NCBI GenBank assembly: GCA_027924585.1 | Contig: BSBM01000200.1 | Location: 186,001-250,000, forward strand | Direction of reading: 5' to 3' | DNA length: 64,000 nt | Origin: Larix kaempferi | Taxonomy: Eukaryota > Streptophyta > Pinopsida > Pinales > Pinaceae | Shown: positions 10,991-24,097 of the stretch, piece by piece | How positions within the stretch are numbered: position 1 is the stretch's first letter | Layout of the letters: every line of letters begins with the position of its first letter | Program-made: the position numbers and the translations under genes | Notes under the pieces: generated by a model | What the model saw: the letters and a program-made list of their open reading frames with translations, nothing else | Told to the model about the DNA's origin: nothing | The model's database searches: none

Positions 10991-13430
10991 ATAAGAATAG
11001 CTTACTTCCCCCGTTTTTTAAAATCACAGCTTCTAGAAGGTTTACATGATTTCTTAAAAAAAACGAGTTTTTAGAAAATGTGTTTTATTTCATAAATGGA
11101 ATCAACAAAGTATGCACATTCTACGTCATAACGACTTTCTATAGTTTGCGCATTCGTCCGGAAATAAGAAAAGCTTACTTCTCCCGTTTTTTAAAATCAC
11201 AGCTTCTAGAAGGTTTACATGATTTCTTAAAAAACACGAGTTGTTAGAAAATGTGTTTTATTTCATAAATGGAATCTACAAAGTATGCACATTCTACGTC
11301 ATAACGATTTTCTATAGTTTGCGCATGCGTCCGGAAATAAGAAAAGCTTACCTCCCCAGTTTTTTAAAATCACAGATTCTAGAAGTTTTGCATGATTTCT
11401 TAAAAAACACAAGTTTTTAGAAAATGTGTTTTCTTAAATAAATGGAATCAACAAAGTATGCACATTGTACGTCATAACGGCTTTCTATAATTTGCGCATG
11501 CGTTTGGAAATAAGAATAGCATACTTCCCCCGTTTTTTAAAATCACAGCTTCTAGAAGGTTTACATGATTTCTTAAAAAACACGAGTTTTTAGAAAATGT
11601 GTTTTATTTCGTAAATGGAATCAACAAAGTATGCATATACTATGTCAAAGCACCTTTCTATAGTTTGCGCATGCGTTTGGAAATAAGAAAAGCTTACTTC
11701 CACCGTTTTTTAAAATCACAGCTTCTAGAAGGTTTACATGATTTCTTAAAAAACACGAGTTTTTAGAAAATGTGTTTTATTTCATAAATGGAATCAACAA
11801 AGTATGCACATTCTACGTCATAACGACTTTCTATATTTTGCGCATTCGTCCGGAAATAAGAAAAGCTTACTTCTCCCATTTTTTAAAATCACAGCTTCTA
11901 GAAGGTTTACATGATTTCTTAAAAAACACGAGTTTTTAGAAAATGTGTTTTATTTCATAATTGGAATCAACAAAGTATGCACATTCTAAGTCATAACGAC
12001 TTTCTATAGTTTGCGCATTCGTCCGGAAATAAGAAAAAATTACTACCACCATTTTTTAAAATCAAAGCTTCTAGAAGGTTTACATGATTTCGTAAAAAAC
12101 ATTAGTTTTTAGAAAATGTGTTTTATTTCATAAATGGAATCTACAAAGTATGCACATTCTACGTCATAACGAATTTCTATAGTTTGCGCATGCGTCCGGA
12201 AATAAGAAAAGCTTACCTCCCCCGTTTTTTAAAATCACAGCTTCTAGAAGGTTTACATGATATCTTAAAAAACACGAGTTTTTAGAAAATGTGTTTTATT
12301 TCATAAATGGAATCAACAAAGTATGCACATTCTACATCATAACGACTTTCTATAGTTTGCGCATGCGTCCGGAAATAAGAAAAGCTTACTTCCACCGTTT
12401 TTCAAAATCACAGCTTCTAGAAGTCTACATGATTTCTTAAAAAACACGAGTTTTTAGAAAATGTGTTTTATTTCATAAATGGAATCAACAAAGTATGCAC
12501 ATTCTAATTCATAACGACTTTCTATAGTTTGCGCATGCATTTGGAAATAAGAAAAGCTTACTTCCCTCGTTTTTTAAAATCACGGCTTATAGAAGGTTTA
12601 CATGATTTCTTAAAAAACACAAGTTTTTAGAAAATGTGTTTTATTTCATAAATGGAATCAACAAAGTATGCACATTCTACGTCACAACGACTTTCTATAG
12701 TTTGCGTATTCGACCGGAAATAAGAAAAGCTTACTTCCACAGTTTTTTAAAATCACAGCTTCTAGAATGTTTACATGATTTCGTAAAAAACACGAGTTTG
12801 TAGAAAATGTGTTTTATTTCGTCAATGGAATCAACAAAGTATGCACATTCTACGTCATAACGAGTTTCTATAGTTTGCGCATGCGTCCGGAAATAAGAAA
12901 AGCTTACTTCCCCTGTTTTTTAAAATCACAGCTTCTAGAAGGATTACATGATTTCTTAAAAAACACGAGTTTTTAGAAAATGTGTTTTATTTCATAAATG
13001 GAATCAACAAAGTATGCACATTCTACGTCATAACGACTTTCTATAGTTTGCGCATGCGTTTGGAAATAAGAAAAGCTTACTTCCCCCGTTTTTTAAAATC
13101 ACAGCGTCTAAAATGTTTACATGATTTCTTAAAAAACAAGAGTTTTTAGAAAATGTGTTTTATTTCATAGAAGGAATCAAAAAAGTATGCACATTCTAGG
13201 TCATAATGACTTTCTATAGTTTGTGCATGCGTCCGGAAATAAGAAAAGCTTACTTCCCCCGTTTTTTAAAATCACAGCTTCTAGAAGGTTTACATGATTT
13301 CTTAAAAAACACGAGTTTTTAGAAAATGTGTTTTATTTCATAAATGGAATCAACAAAGTATGCACATTCTACGTCATAACGACTTTCTATAGTTTGCGCA
13401 TGCGTCCGGAAATAAGAAAAGCTTACTTCC

Positions 13431-15215
13431 CCCGTTTTTTAAAATCACAGCTTCTAGAAGGTTTACATGATTTCTTAAAAAACATGAGTTTTTAGAAAAT
13501 GTGTTTTATTTCATAAATGGAATGAACAAAGTATGCACATTTTACGTCATAACGACTTTCTATAGTTTGCGCATGCGTCCGGAAATAAGAAAAGCTTACT
13601 TCCCCCGTTTTTTAAAATCACAGCTTCCAGAAGGTTTACATGATTTCTTAAAAAACACGAGTTTTTAGAAAATGTGTTTTATTTCATAAATGGAATCAAC
13701 AAAGTATGCACATTCTACGTCATAATGACTTTCTATAGTTTGCGTATGCGTCCGGAAATAAGAAAAGCTTACTTCCCCCGTTTTTTAAAATCACAGCTTC
13801 TAGAAGGTTTACATGATTTCTTAAAAAACACGAGTTTTTAGAAAATGTGTTTTATTTCATAAATGGAATAAACAAAGTATGCACATTCTACGTCATAACG
13901 ACTTTCTATAGTTTGCGCATGCGTCCGGAAATAAAAAAAGCTTACTTCCCCCGTTTTTTAAAACCCCAGCTTCTAGAAGGTTTACATCATTTCGTAAAAA
14001 ACAGGAGTTTTTAGAAAATGTATTTATTTCATAAATGGAATCTACAAAGTATGCACATTCTACGTCATAACGATTTTCTATAGTTTGCGCATGCGTCCGG
14101 AAATAAGAAAAGCTTACTTCCACCGTTTTTTAAAATCACAGCTTCTTGAAGGTTTACATGATTTCGTAAAAAACACGAGTTTTTAGAAAATTTGTTTTAT
14201 TTCATAAATGGAATCAACAAAGTATGCACATTGTACGTCATAACGACTTTCTATAATTTGTGCATGCGTTTGGAAATAAGAATAGCTTACTTCCCCCGTT
14301 TTTTAAAATCACAGCTTCTAGAAGGTTTACATGATTTCTTAAAAAACACGAGTTTTTAGATAATGTGTTTTATTTCGTAAATGGAATCAACAAAGTATGC
14401 ACATTCTATCTCATAGCACCTTTCTATAGTTTGCGCATGCGTTTGGAAATAAGAAAAGCTTACTTCCACCATTTTTTAAAATCCCAGCTTCTAGAAGGTT
14501 TACATGACTTCTTAAAAAACACGAGTTTTTAGAAAATGTGTTTTATTTCATAAATGGAATCAACAAAGTATGCACATTCTACGTCATAACGACTTTCTAT
14601 AGTTTGCGCATGCATTTGGAAATAACAAAAGCTTACTTCCCCCGTTTTTTAAAATCACAGCTTCTAGAAGGTTGACATGATTTCTTAAAAAACACGAGTT
14701 TTTAGAAAATGTGTTTTATTTCATAAATGGAATCAACAAAGTATACACATTCTACATCATAACGACTTTCTATATTTTGCGCATGCGTCCGGAAATAAGA
14801 AAAGCTTACTTCCACCATTTTTTAAAATCACAGCTTCTAGAAGGTTTACATGATTTCTTAAAAACCATGAGTTTTTAAAAAATGTGTTTTATTTCATAAA
14901 TGGAATCAACAAAGTATAAACATTCTACGTCATAACGACTTTCTATAGTTTGCGCATTCGTCCGGAAATAAGAAAAGCTTACTTCCGTCGTTTTTTAAAA
15001 TCACAGCTTCTAGAAGGTTTACATGATTTCTAAAAAAACACGAGTTTTTAGAAAATGTGTTTTATTCATAAATAGAATCTACAAAGTATGCACATTCTAC
15101 GCCATAACGACTTTCTATAGTTTGCGCATGCGTCCGGAAATAAGAAAAGCTTACTTCCACCATTTTTTAAAATCACAGCTTCTAGAAGGCTTACATGATT
15201 TCGTAAAAAACATGA
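13431..15215 (+). repeat. Mixed monomers between block X and the 5-mer tandem
   Basis: About ten monomers with no obvious multi-monomer period. Four near-identical consensus-like copies (13.43-13.9 kb) are followed by more diverged ones, including AAACCCCAGC (13971), ATGTATTTATTTC (14017) and CTATCTCATAGCACC (14406). The last resembles the CTATGTCAAAGCACC monomer of block W. Short frames here are read-through of the satellite. Confidence 0.7.
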
Positions 15216-16945
15216 GTTTTTAGAAAATGTGTTTTATTTCGTAAATGGAATCAACAAAGTATGCACATTCTACGTCATAACGAATTTCTATAGTTTGCGC
15301 ATGCGTTTGGAAATAAGAAAAGCTTACTTCCCCCGTTTTTTAAAATCATAGCTTCTAGAAGGTTTACATGATTTCGTAAAGAACACAAGTTTTTAGAAAA
15401 TGTGTTTTATTTCATAAATGGAATCAACAAAGTATGCACATTCTACGTCATAACGACTTTCTATAGTTTGCGCATGCGTCCGGAAATAAGAAAAGCTTAC
15501 TTCCCCCGTTTTTCTAAATCACAGCTTCTAGAAGGTTTACATGGTTTCTTAAAAAACATGAGTTTTTAGAAAATGTGTTTTATTTCATAAATGGAAGCAA
15601 CAAAGTATGCACATTCTACGTTATAACGACTTTCTATAGTTTGTGCATTCGTCCGGAAATAAGAAAAGATTACTTCCACCGTTTTTTAAAATCACAGCTT
15701 CTAGAAGGTTTACATGATTTCTTAAAAAACACGAGTTTTTAGAAAATGTGCATTATTTAATAAATGGAATCTACAAAGTATGCACATTCTATGTCATAAC
15801 GACTTTCTATAGTTTGCGCATGCGTCCGGAAATAACAAAAGCTTACTTCTCCCGTTTTTTAAAATCACAGCTTCTAGAAGGTTTACATGATTTCCTAAAA
15901 AACACGAGTTTTTAGAAAATGTGTTTTATTTCATAAATGGAATCAACAAAGTATGCACATTCAACTTCATAACGCGTTTCTATAGTTTGCGCATGCCTCC
16001 GGAAATAAGAAAAGCTTACTTCCACCATTTTTTAAAATCACAGCTTCTAGAAGGTTTACATGATTTCGTAAAAAACACGAGTTTTTAGAAAATGTGTTTT
16101 ATTTCATAAATGGAATCAACAAAGTATGCACATTCTACGTCATAACGACTTTCTATAGTTTGCGCATGCGTTTGGAAATAAGAAAAGCTTACTTCCCCCG
16201 TTTTTTAAAATCATAGCTTCTAGAAGGTTTACATGTTTTCGTAAAGAACACAAGTTTTTAGAAAATGTGTTTTATTTCATAAATGGAATCAACAAAGTAT
16301 GCACATTCTACGTCATAACGACTTTCTATAGTTTGCGCATGCGTCCGGAAATAAGAAAAGCTTACTTCCCCCGTTTTTCTAAATCACAGCTTCTAGAAGG
16401 TTTACATGGTCTCTTAAAAAACACGAGTTTTTAGAAAATGTGTTTTATTTCATAAATGGAAGCAACAAAGTATGCACATTCTACGTTATAACGACTTTCT
16501 ATAGTTTGTGCATTCGTCCGGAAATAAGAAAAGATTACTTGCACCGTTTTTTAAAATCACAGCTTCTAGAAGGTTTACATGATTTCTTAAAAAACACGAG
16601 TTTTTAGAAAATGTGCATTATTTAATAAATGGAATCTACAAAGTATGCACATTCTATGTCATAACGACTTTCTATAGTTTGCGCATGCGTCCGGAAATAA
16701 CAAAAGCTTACTTCCCCCGTTTTTTAAAATCATAGCTTCTAGAAGGTTTACATGATTTCGTAAAAAAAATGAGTTTTTAGAAAATGTGTTTTATTTCATA
16801 AATGGAATCAACAAAGTATGCACATTCAACGTCATAACGCATTTCTATAGTTTGCGCATGCGTCCGGAAATAAGAAAAGCTTACTTCCACCATTTTTTAA
16901 AATCACAGCTTCTAGAAGGTTTACATGATTTTGTAAAAAACATGA
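15216..16945 (+). repeat. 5-monomer HOR, two tandem copies (865 bp each)
   Basis: Copies are 15216-16080 and 16081-16945. Each has the same five markers in order: ATCATAGC with CGTAAAGAACACAAG; GTTTTTCTAAATCACAG; GGAAGCAACAAAG with CTACGTTATAACG; GTGCATTATTTAATAAATGG with AATAACAAAAGC; and CACATTCAAC with a CATAACGCGTTTC or CATAACGCATTTC ending. The phase markers at 15389 and 16254 are 865 bp apart, exactly 5 x 173. A few substitutions separate the copies. Confidence 0.85.
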
Positions 16946-18328
16946 GTTTTTAGAAAATGTGTTTTATTTCATAAATGGAATCAACAAAGTATACACATTC
17001 TACGTCATAACGACTTTCTATAGTTTGCGCATTCGTTTGGAAATAAGAAAAGCTTACTTCCACCATTTTTAAACTCATAGCTTCTAGAAGGTTTACATGA
17101 TTTCGTAAAAAACACAAGTTTTTAGAAAATGTGTTTTATTTCATAAATGGAATCAACAAAGTATGCACATTCTACGTCACAACGACTTTCTATAGTTTGC
17201 GCATGCCTTTGGAAATAAGAAAAGCTTACTTCCCCCGTTTTTTAAAATCACGGCTTCTAGAAGGTTTATATGATTTCATAAAAAACACGAGTTTTTAGAA
17301 AATGTGTTTTAATTCATAAATGGAATCAACAAAGTATGCACATTCTACGTCATAACGACTTTCTATAGTTTGCGCATGCGTTTGGAAATAAGAAAAGCTT
17401 ACTTCCCCCGTTTTTTAAAATCACAGCGTCTAGAAGGTTTACATGATTTCTTAAAAAACACGAGTTTTTAGAAAATGTGTTTTATTTCATAAATGGAATC
17501 AACAAAGTATGCACATTCTATGTCATAAGGACTTTCTATAGTTTGCGCATGCGTCCGGAAATAAGAAAAGCTTACTTCCCCCGTTTTTTAAAATCACGGC
17601 TTCTAGAAGGTTTACATGATTTCTTAAAAAACACGAGTTTTTAGAAAATGTGTTTTAATTGATAAATGGAGTCAACAAAGTATGCACATTGTACGTCATA
17701 ACGACTTTCTATAGTTTGCGCATGATTTTGGAAATAAGAAAAGCTTACTTCCCCCGTTTTTTAAAATCACAGCTTCTAGAAGGCTTACATGATTTCTTAA
17801 AAAACATGAGTTTTTAAAAAATGTGTTTTATTTCATAAATGGATTCAACAAAGTATGCACATTCTACGTCATAACGACTTTCTATAGTTTGCGCATGCGT
17901 TTGGAAATAAGAAAAGCTTACTTCCCCCGTTTTTTAAAATCACAGCTTCTAGAAGGTTTACATGATTTCTTAAAAAACATGAGTTTTTAGAAAATGTGTT
18001 TTATTTCATAAATGGAATCAACAAAGTATGCACATTGTACGTCATAACGACTTTCTATAGTTTGCGGATTTGTCCGGAAATAAGAAAAGCTTAGTTCCAC
18101 CGTTTTTTAAAATCACAGCTTCTTGAAGGTTTACATGATTTCGTAAAAAACACGAGTTTTTAGAAAATGTGTTTTATTTCATAAATGGAATCTACAAAGT
18201 ATGCACATTCTATGTCATAATGACTTTCTATAGTTTGCGCATGCGTCCGGAAATAAGAAAAGCTTACTTCCCCCGTTTTTTAAAATCACAGCTTCTAGAA
18301 GGTTTACATGATTTCGTAAAAAACACGA
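16946..18328 (+). repeat. Eight-monomer spacer between 5-mer copies
   Basis: Exactly eight monomers. Markers include GTATACACATTC with CATTCGTTTGG (repeated at 19.07-19.10 kb), TTTATATGATTTCATAAA (17266), TTTTAATTGATAAATGG (17654) and GGCTTACATG (17782). The last three foreshadow the 6-mer array at 21-24 kb, 20 monomers downstream (17810 versus 21269). Confidence 0.7.
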
Positions 18329-19020
18329 GTTTTTAGAAAATGTGTTTTATTTCATAAATGGAATCAACAAAGTATGCACATTCTACGTCATAACGACTTT
18401 CTATAGTTTGCGCATGCGTTTGGAAATAAGAAAAGCTTACTTCCCCCGTTTTTTAAAATCATAGCTTCTAGAAGGTTTACATGATTTCGTAAAGAACTCA
18501 AGTTTTTAGAAAATGTGTTTTATTTCATAAATGGAATCAACAAATTATGCACATTCTACGTCATAACGACTTTCTATAGTTTGCGCATGCGTCCGGAAAT
18601 AAGAAAAGCTTAATTCCCCCGTTTTTCTAAATCACAGCTTCTAGAAGGTTTACATGGTCTCTTAAAAAACATGAGTTTTTAGAAAATGTGTTTTATTTCA
18701 TAAATGGAAGCAACAAAGTATGCACATTCTACGTTATAACGACTTTCTATAGTTTGTGCATTCGTCCGGAAATAAGAAAAGATTACTTCCACCGTTTTTT
18801 AAAATCACAGCTTCTAGAAGGTTTACATGATTTCGTAAAAAACACGAGTTTTTAGAAAATGTGTTTTATTTCATAAATGGAATCAACAAAGTATGCACAT
18901 TCAACGTCATAACGCGTTTCTATAGTTTGCGTATGCGTCCGGAAATAAGAAAAGCTTACTTCCACCATTTTTTAAAATCACAGCTTCTAGAAGGTTTACA
19001 TGATTTTGTAAAAAACATGA
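18329..19020 (+). repeat. Third 5-mer copy, shortened to four monomers
   Basis: It starts with ATCATAGC and CGTAAAGAACTCAAG and continues with GTTTTTCTAAATCACAG, GGAAGCAACAAAG and CACATTCAACGTC. The monomer carrying GTGCATTATTTAATAA, fourth in the other copies, is missing. The length is 692 bp (4 x 173), so a whole monomer was lost in register. The following monomer (19021) again matches the one at 16946. Confidence 0.8.
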
Positions 19021-21095
19021 GTTTTTAGAAAATGTGTTTTATTTCATAAATGGAATCAACAAAGTATACACATTCTACGTCATAACGACTTTCTATAGTT
19101 TGCGCATTCGTTTGGAAATAAGAAAAGCTTACTTCCACCATTTTTTAAACTCATAGCTTCTAGAAGGTTTACATGATTTCGTAAAAAACACAAGTTTTTA
19201 GAAAATGTGTTTTATTTCATAAATGGAATCAACAAAGTATGCACATTCTACGTCATAACGACTTTCTATAGTTTGCGCATGCCTTTGGAAATAAGGAAAT
19301 CTTACTTCCCCCATTTTTTAAAATCACAGCTTCTAGAAGGTTTACATGATTTCTTAAAAAACATGAGTTTTTAAAAAATGTGTTTTATTTCATAAACGGA
19401 ATCAACAAAGTATGCACATTCTACGTCATAACGACTTTCTATAGTTTGCGCATGCGTTTGGAAATAAGAAAAGCTTACTTCCCCCGTTTTTTAAAATCAC
19501 AGCTTCTAGAAGGTTTACATGATTTCTTAAAAAACATGAGTTTTTAGAAAATGTGTTTTATTTCATAAATGGAATCAACAAAGTATGCACATTCTACGTC
19601 ATAACGACTTTCTATAGTTTGCGCATTCGTCCGGAAATAAGAAAAGCTTACTTCCCCCGTTTTTTAAAATCACAGCTTCTAGAAGGTTTACATGATTTCT
19701 TAAAAAACACGAGATTTTAGAAAATGTGTTTTATTTCATAAATGGAATCAACAAAGTATACACATTCTACGTCATAACGACTTTCTATAGTTTGCGCATG
19801 CGTCCTTAAATAAGAAAAGCTTACTTCCACCGTTTTTTAAAATCACAGCTTCTAGAAGGTTTATATGATTTCTTAAAAACCATGAGTTTTTAGAAAATGT
19901 GTTTTATTTCATAAATGGAATCAACAAAGTATACACATTCTACGTCATAACGACTTTCTATAGTTTGCGCATTCGTCCGGAAATAGGAAAAGCTTACTTC
20001 CACCGTTTTTTAAAATCACAGCTTCTAGAAGGTTTACATGATTTCTTAAAAAACACGAGTTTTTAGAAAATGTGTTTTATTTCATAAATGGAATCTACAA
20101 AGTATGCACATTCTACGCCATAACGACTTTCTATAGTTTGCGCATGCGTCCGGAAATAAGAAAAGCTTACTTCCACCGTTTTTTAAAATCACAGCTTCCA
20201 GAAGGTTTACATGATTTCGTAAAAAACACGAGTTTTTAGAAAATGTGTGTTATTTCATAAATGAAATCAACAAAGTATGCACATTCTACGTCATAACGAC
20301 TTTCTATAGTTTGTGCATTCGTCCGGAAATAAGAAAAGCTTACTTCCACCGTTTTTTAAAATCACAGCTTCTAGAAGGTTTACATGATTTCTTAAAAAAC
20401 ACGAGTTTTTAGAAAATGTGCATTATTTAATAAATGGAATTTACAAAGTATGCACATTCTATGTCATAACGACTTTCTATATTTTGCGCATGCGTCCGGA
20501 AATAACAAAAGCTTACTTCCCCCGTTTTTTAAAATCACAGCTTCTAGAAGGTTTACATGATTTCTTAAAAAAAACGAGTTTTTAGAAAATGTGTTTATTT
20601 CATAAATTGAATCAACAAAGTATGCACATTCTACGTCATAACGACTTTCTATAGTTTGTGCATGCGTCCGGAAATAAGAAAAGCTTACTTCCCCCGTTTT
20701 TTAAAATCACGGCTTCTAGAAGGTTTATATGATTTCATAAAAAACACGAGTTTTTAGAAAATGTGTTTTAATTCATAAATGGAATCAACAAAGTATGCAC
20801 ATTGTACGTCATAACGACTTTCTATAGTTTGTGCATTCGTCCGGAAATAAGAAAAGCTTACTTCCACTTTTGTTTAAAATCACAGCGTCTAGAAGGTTTA
20901 CATGATTTCGTAAGAAACACGAGTTTTTAGAAAATGTGTTTTATTTCATAAATGGAATCTACAAAGTATGCACATTCTACGTCATAACGACTTTCTATAG
21001 TTTGTGCATGCGTCCGGAAATAAGAAAAGCTTACTTCCCCCGTTTTTTAAAATCAGGGCTTCTAGAAGGTTTACATGATTTCTTAAAAAACACGA
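19021..21095 (+). repeat. Twelve monomers leading into the 6-mer array
   Basis: Mixed variants in the normal 173-bp register. It includes GTGCATTATTTAATAAATGG (20421), otherwise seen only in the 5-mer units, and TTTATATGATTTCATAAA (20723), a marker of the 6-mer array. It contains no gene. Confidence 0.7.
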
Positions 21096-24000
21096 GTTTT
21101 TAGAAAATGTGTTTTAATTGATAAATGGAGTTAACAAAGTATGCACATTGTACGTCATAACGACTTTCTATAGTTTGCGCATGCTTTTGGAAATAAGAAA
21201 AGCTTACTTCCCCCGTTTTTTAAAATCACAGCTTCTAGAAGGCTTACATGATTTCTTAAAAAACATGAGTTTTTAAAAAATATGTTTTATTTCATAAATG
21301 GATTCAACAAAGTATGCACATTCTACGTCATAACGACTTTCTATAGTTTGCGCATGCGTTTGGAAATAAGAAAAGCTTACTTCCCCCGTTTTTTAAAATC
21401 ACAGCTTCTAGAAGGTTTACATGATTTCTTAAAAAACACGAGTTTTTAGAAAATGTGTTTTATTTCATAAATGGAATCAACAAAGTATGCACATTGTACG
21501 TCATAACGACTTTCTATAGTTTGCGCATTCGTCCAGAAATTAGAAAAGCTTAGTTCCACCGTTTTTTAAAATCACAGCTTCTAGAAGGTTTACATGATTT
21601 CGTAAAAAACACGAGTTTTTAGAAAATGTGTTTTATTTCATAAATGGAATCTACAAAGTATGCACATTCTACGTCATAACGACTTTCTATAGTTTGCGCA
21701 TGCGTCCGGAAATAAGAAAAGCTTACTTCCACCGTTTTTTTAAATCACATCTTCTAGAAGGTTTACATGATTTCGTAAAAAACACGAGTTTTTAGAAAAT
21801 GTGTTTTATTTCATAAATGGAATCAACAAAATATGCACATTCTACGTCATAACGACTTTCTATAGTTTGTGCATGCGTCCGGAAATAAGAAAAGCTTACT
21901 TCCCCCGTTTTTTAAAATCACGGCTTCTAGAAGGTTTACATGATTTCATAAAAAACACGAGTTTTTAGAAAATGTGTTTTATTTCATAAATGGAATCTAC
22001 AAAGTATGCACATTCTACGTCATAACGACTTTCTATAGTTTGTGCATGCGTCCGGAAATAAGAAAAGCTTACTTCCCCCGTTTTTTAAAATCACGCCTTC
22101 TAGAAGGTTTACATGATTTCTTAAAAAACACGAGTTTTTAGAAAATGTGTTTTAATTGATAAATGGAATCAACAAAGTATGCACATTGTACGTCATAATG
22201 ACTTTCTATAGTTTGCGCATGCTTTTGGAAATAAGAAAAGCTTACTTCCCCCGTTTTTTAAAATCACAGCTTCTAGAAGGCTTACATGATTTCTTAAAAA
22301 ACATGAGTTTTTAAAAAATGTGTTCTATTTCATATATGGATTCAACAAAGTATGCACATTCTACGTCATAACGACTTTCTATAGTTTGCGCATGCGTTTG
22401 GAAATAAGAAAAGCTTACTTCCCCCGTTTTTTAAAATCACAGCTTCTAGAAGGTTTACATGATTTCTTAAAAAACACGAGTTTTTAGAAAATGTGTTTTA
22501 TTTCATAAATGGAATCAACAAAGTATGCACAATGTACTTCATAACGACTTTCTATAGTTTGCGCATGCGTCCGGAAATAAGAAAAGCTTAGTTCCCCCGT
22601 TTTTTAAAATCACAGCTTCTAGAAGGTTTACATGATTTCGTAAAAAACACGAGTTTTTAGAAAATGTGTTTTATTTCATAAATGGAATCAACAAAGTATG
22701 CACATTCTACGTCATAACGACTTTCTATATTTTGTGCATGCGTCCGGAAATAAGAAAAGCTTACTTCCCCCGTTTTTTAAAATCACGGCTTCTAGAAGGT
22801 TTATATGATTTCATAAAAAACACGAGTTTTTAGAAAATGTGTTTTAATTCATAAATGGAATCAACAAAGTATGCACATTGTACGTCATAACGACTTTCTA
22901 TAGTTTGCGCATTCGTCCGAAAATAAGAAAAGCTTACTTCCACTTTTTTTTAAAATCACAGCGTCTAGAAGGTTTACATGATTTCGTAAAAAACACGAGT
23001 TTTTAGAAAATGTGTTTTATTTCATAAATGGAATCTACAAAGTATGCACATTCTACGTCATAACGACTTTCTATAGTTTGTGCATGCGTCCGGAAATAAG
23101 AAAAGCTTACTTCCCCCGTTTTTTAAAATCACGGCTTCTAGAAGGTTTACATGATTTCTTAAAAAACACGAGTTTTTAGAAAATGTGTTTTAATATATAA
23201 ATGGAGTCAACAAAGTATGCACATTGTACGTCATAACGACTTTCTATAGTTTGCGCATGGTTTTGGAAATAAGAAAAGCTTACTTCCCCCGTTTTTTAAA
23301 ATCACAGCTTCTAGAAGGCTTACATGATTTCTTAAAAACATGAGTTTTTAAAAAATGTGTTTTATTTCATAAATGGATTCAACAAACTATGCACATTCTA
23401 CGTCATAACGACTTTCTATAGTTTGCGCATGCGTTTGGAAATAAGAAAAGCTTACTTCCGCCGTTTTTTAAAATCACAGCTTCTAGAAGGTTTACATGAT
23501 TTCTTAAAAAACACGAGTTTTTAGAAAATGTGTTTTATTTCATAAATGGAATCAACAAAGTATGCACATTGTACGTCATAACGACTTTCTATAGTTTGCG
23601 CATTCGTCCGGAAATAAGAAAAGCTTAGATCCACCGTTTTTTAAAATCACAGCTTCTAGAAGGTTTACATGATTTCGTAAAAAACATGAGTTTTTAGAAA
23701 ATGTGTTTTATTTCATAAATGGAATCTACAAAGTATGCACATTCTACGAAATAACGACTTTATATAGTTTGCGCATGCGTCCGCAAATAAGAAAAACTTA
23801 CTTCCACCGTTTTTTTAAATCACATCTTCTAAAACGTTTACATGATTTCGTAAAAAACACGAGTTTTTAGAAAATGTGTTTTATTTCATAAATGGAATCA
23901 ACAAAGTATGCACATTCTACGTCATAACGACTTTCTATAGTTTGTGCATGCGTCCGGAAATAAGAAAAGCTTACTTCCCCCGTTTTTTAAAATCACGGCT

Positions 24001-24097
24001 TCTAGAAGGTTTATATGATTTCATAAAAAACACGAGTTTTTAGAAAATATGTTTTAATTCATAAATGGAATCAACAAAGTATGCACATTGTACATCA
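21096..24097 (+). repeat. 6-monomer HOR array, period about 1038 bp
   Basis: The marker GGCTTACATGATTTC followed by AACATGAGTTTTTAAAAAATG puts monomer starts at 21269, 22307 and 23344, so periods are 1038 and 1037 bp. The monomer before it, with TTTTAATTGATA or TTTTAATATATA and ATTGTACG, and the later AGCTTAGTTCC / AGCTTAGATCC marker (21547, 22586, 23624) repeat at the same spacing. A linked TTTATATGATTTCATAAA marker at 20723, 22799 and 24008 keeps a 12- then 7-monomer spacing, so individual units have gained or swapped members. Confidence 0.82.

Larger units (their letters stand above)
1..13430 (+). repeat. Segment I: HOR blocks Y-X-Y'-Z, Q and W
   Basis: This segment is copied elsewhere in the same block order. 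Bases 1-5703 match 50791-56493 at a constant offset of 50790. Bases 5704-13036 match 56668-64000 at an offset of 50964. The difference between the offsets is one extra 174-bp monomer in the later copy. Bases 1-5703 also match 34587-40290. The right limit is 13431, where this copy reads CTTCCCCCG while the other copies of the same path (34357 and 50561) read CTTCCACCG and continue into the 15-mer unit. It contains no gene. Confidence 0.85.
7953..13430 (+). repeat. Block W, about 32 monomers, copy 1 of 4
   Basis: The block opens with the monomer containing TTTGGGCATTCG (8031). It includes TCTATGTCAAAGCACC (8526), GCAAGTTCTACGTAATAACG (9384), AGAACATGTG (9690) and AACATTAGTTTTT (12097). It ends inside a block X copy at 13430. 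Copies lie at 28881-34356 (offset 20928), 45084-50560 (16203 further) and 58917-64000 (offset 50964, cut by the window edge). It contains no gene. Confidence 0.85.
13431..24097 (+). repeat. Segment II: array section with no long copy in this window
   Basis: From 13431 the path leaves the one shared by the other X copies. About 62 monomers follow that have no multi-kilobase counterpart elsewhere here. Short echoes exist. The run at 14700-15215 (GTATACACATTC, TTAAAAACCATGAG, CTACGCCATAACG) reappears at about 19720-20230, about 29 monomers later. The run at 19367 (AACATGAGTTTTTAAAAAATG with CATAAACGG) reappears at 27670 in segment III. Internal 5-mer and 6-mer tandems are listed separately. It contains no genes. 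Confidence 0.75.
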
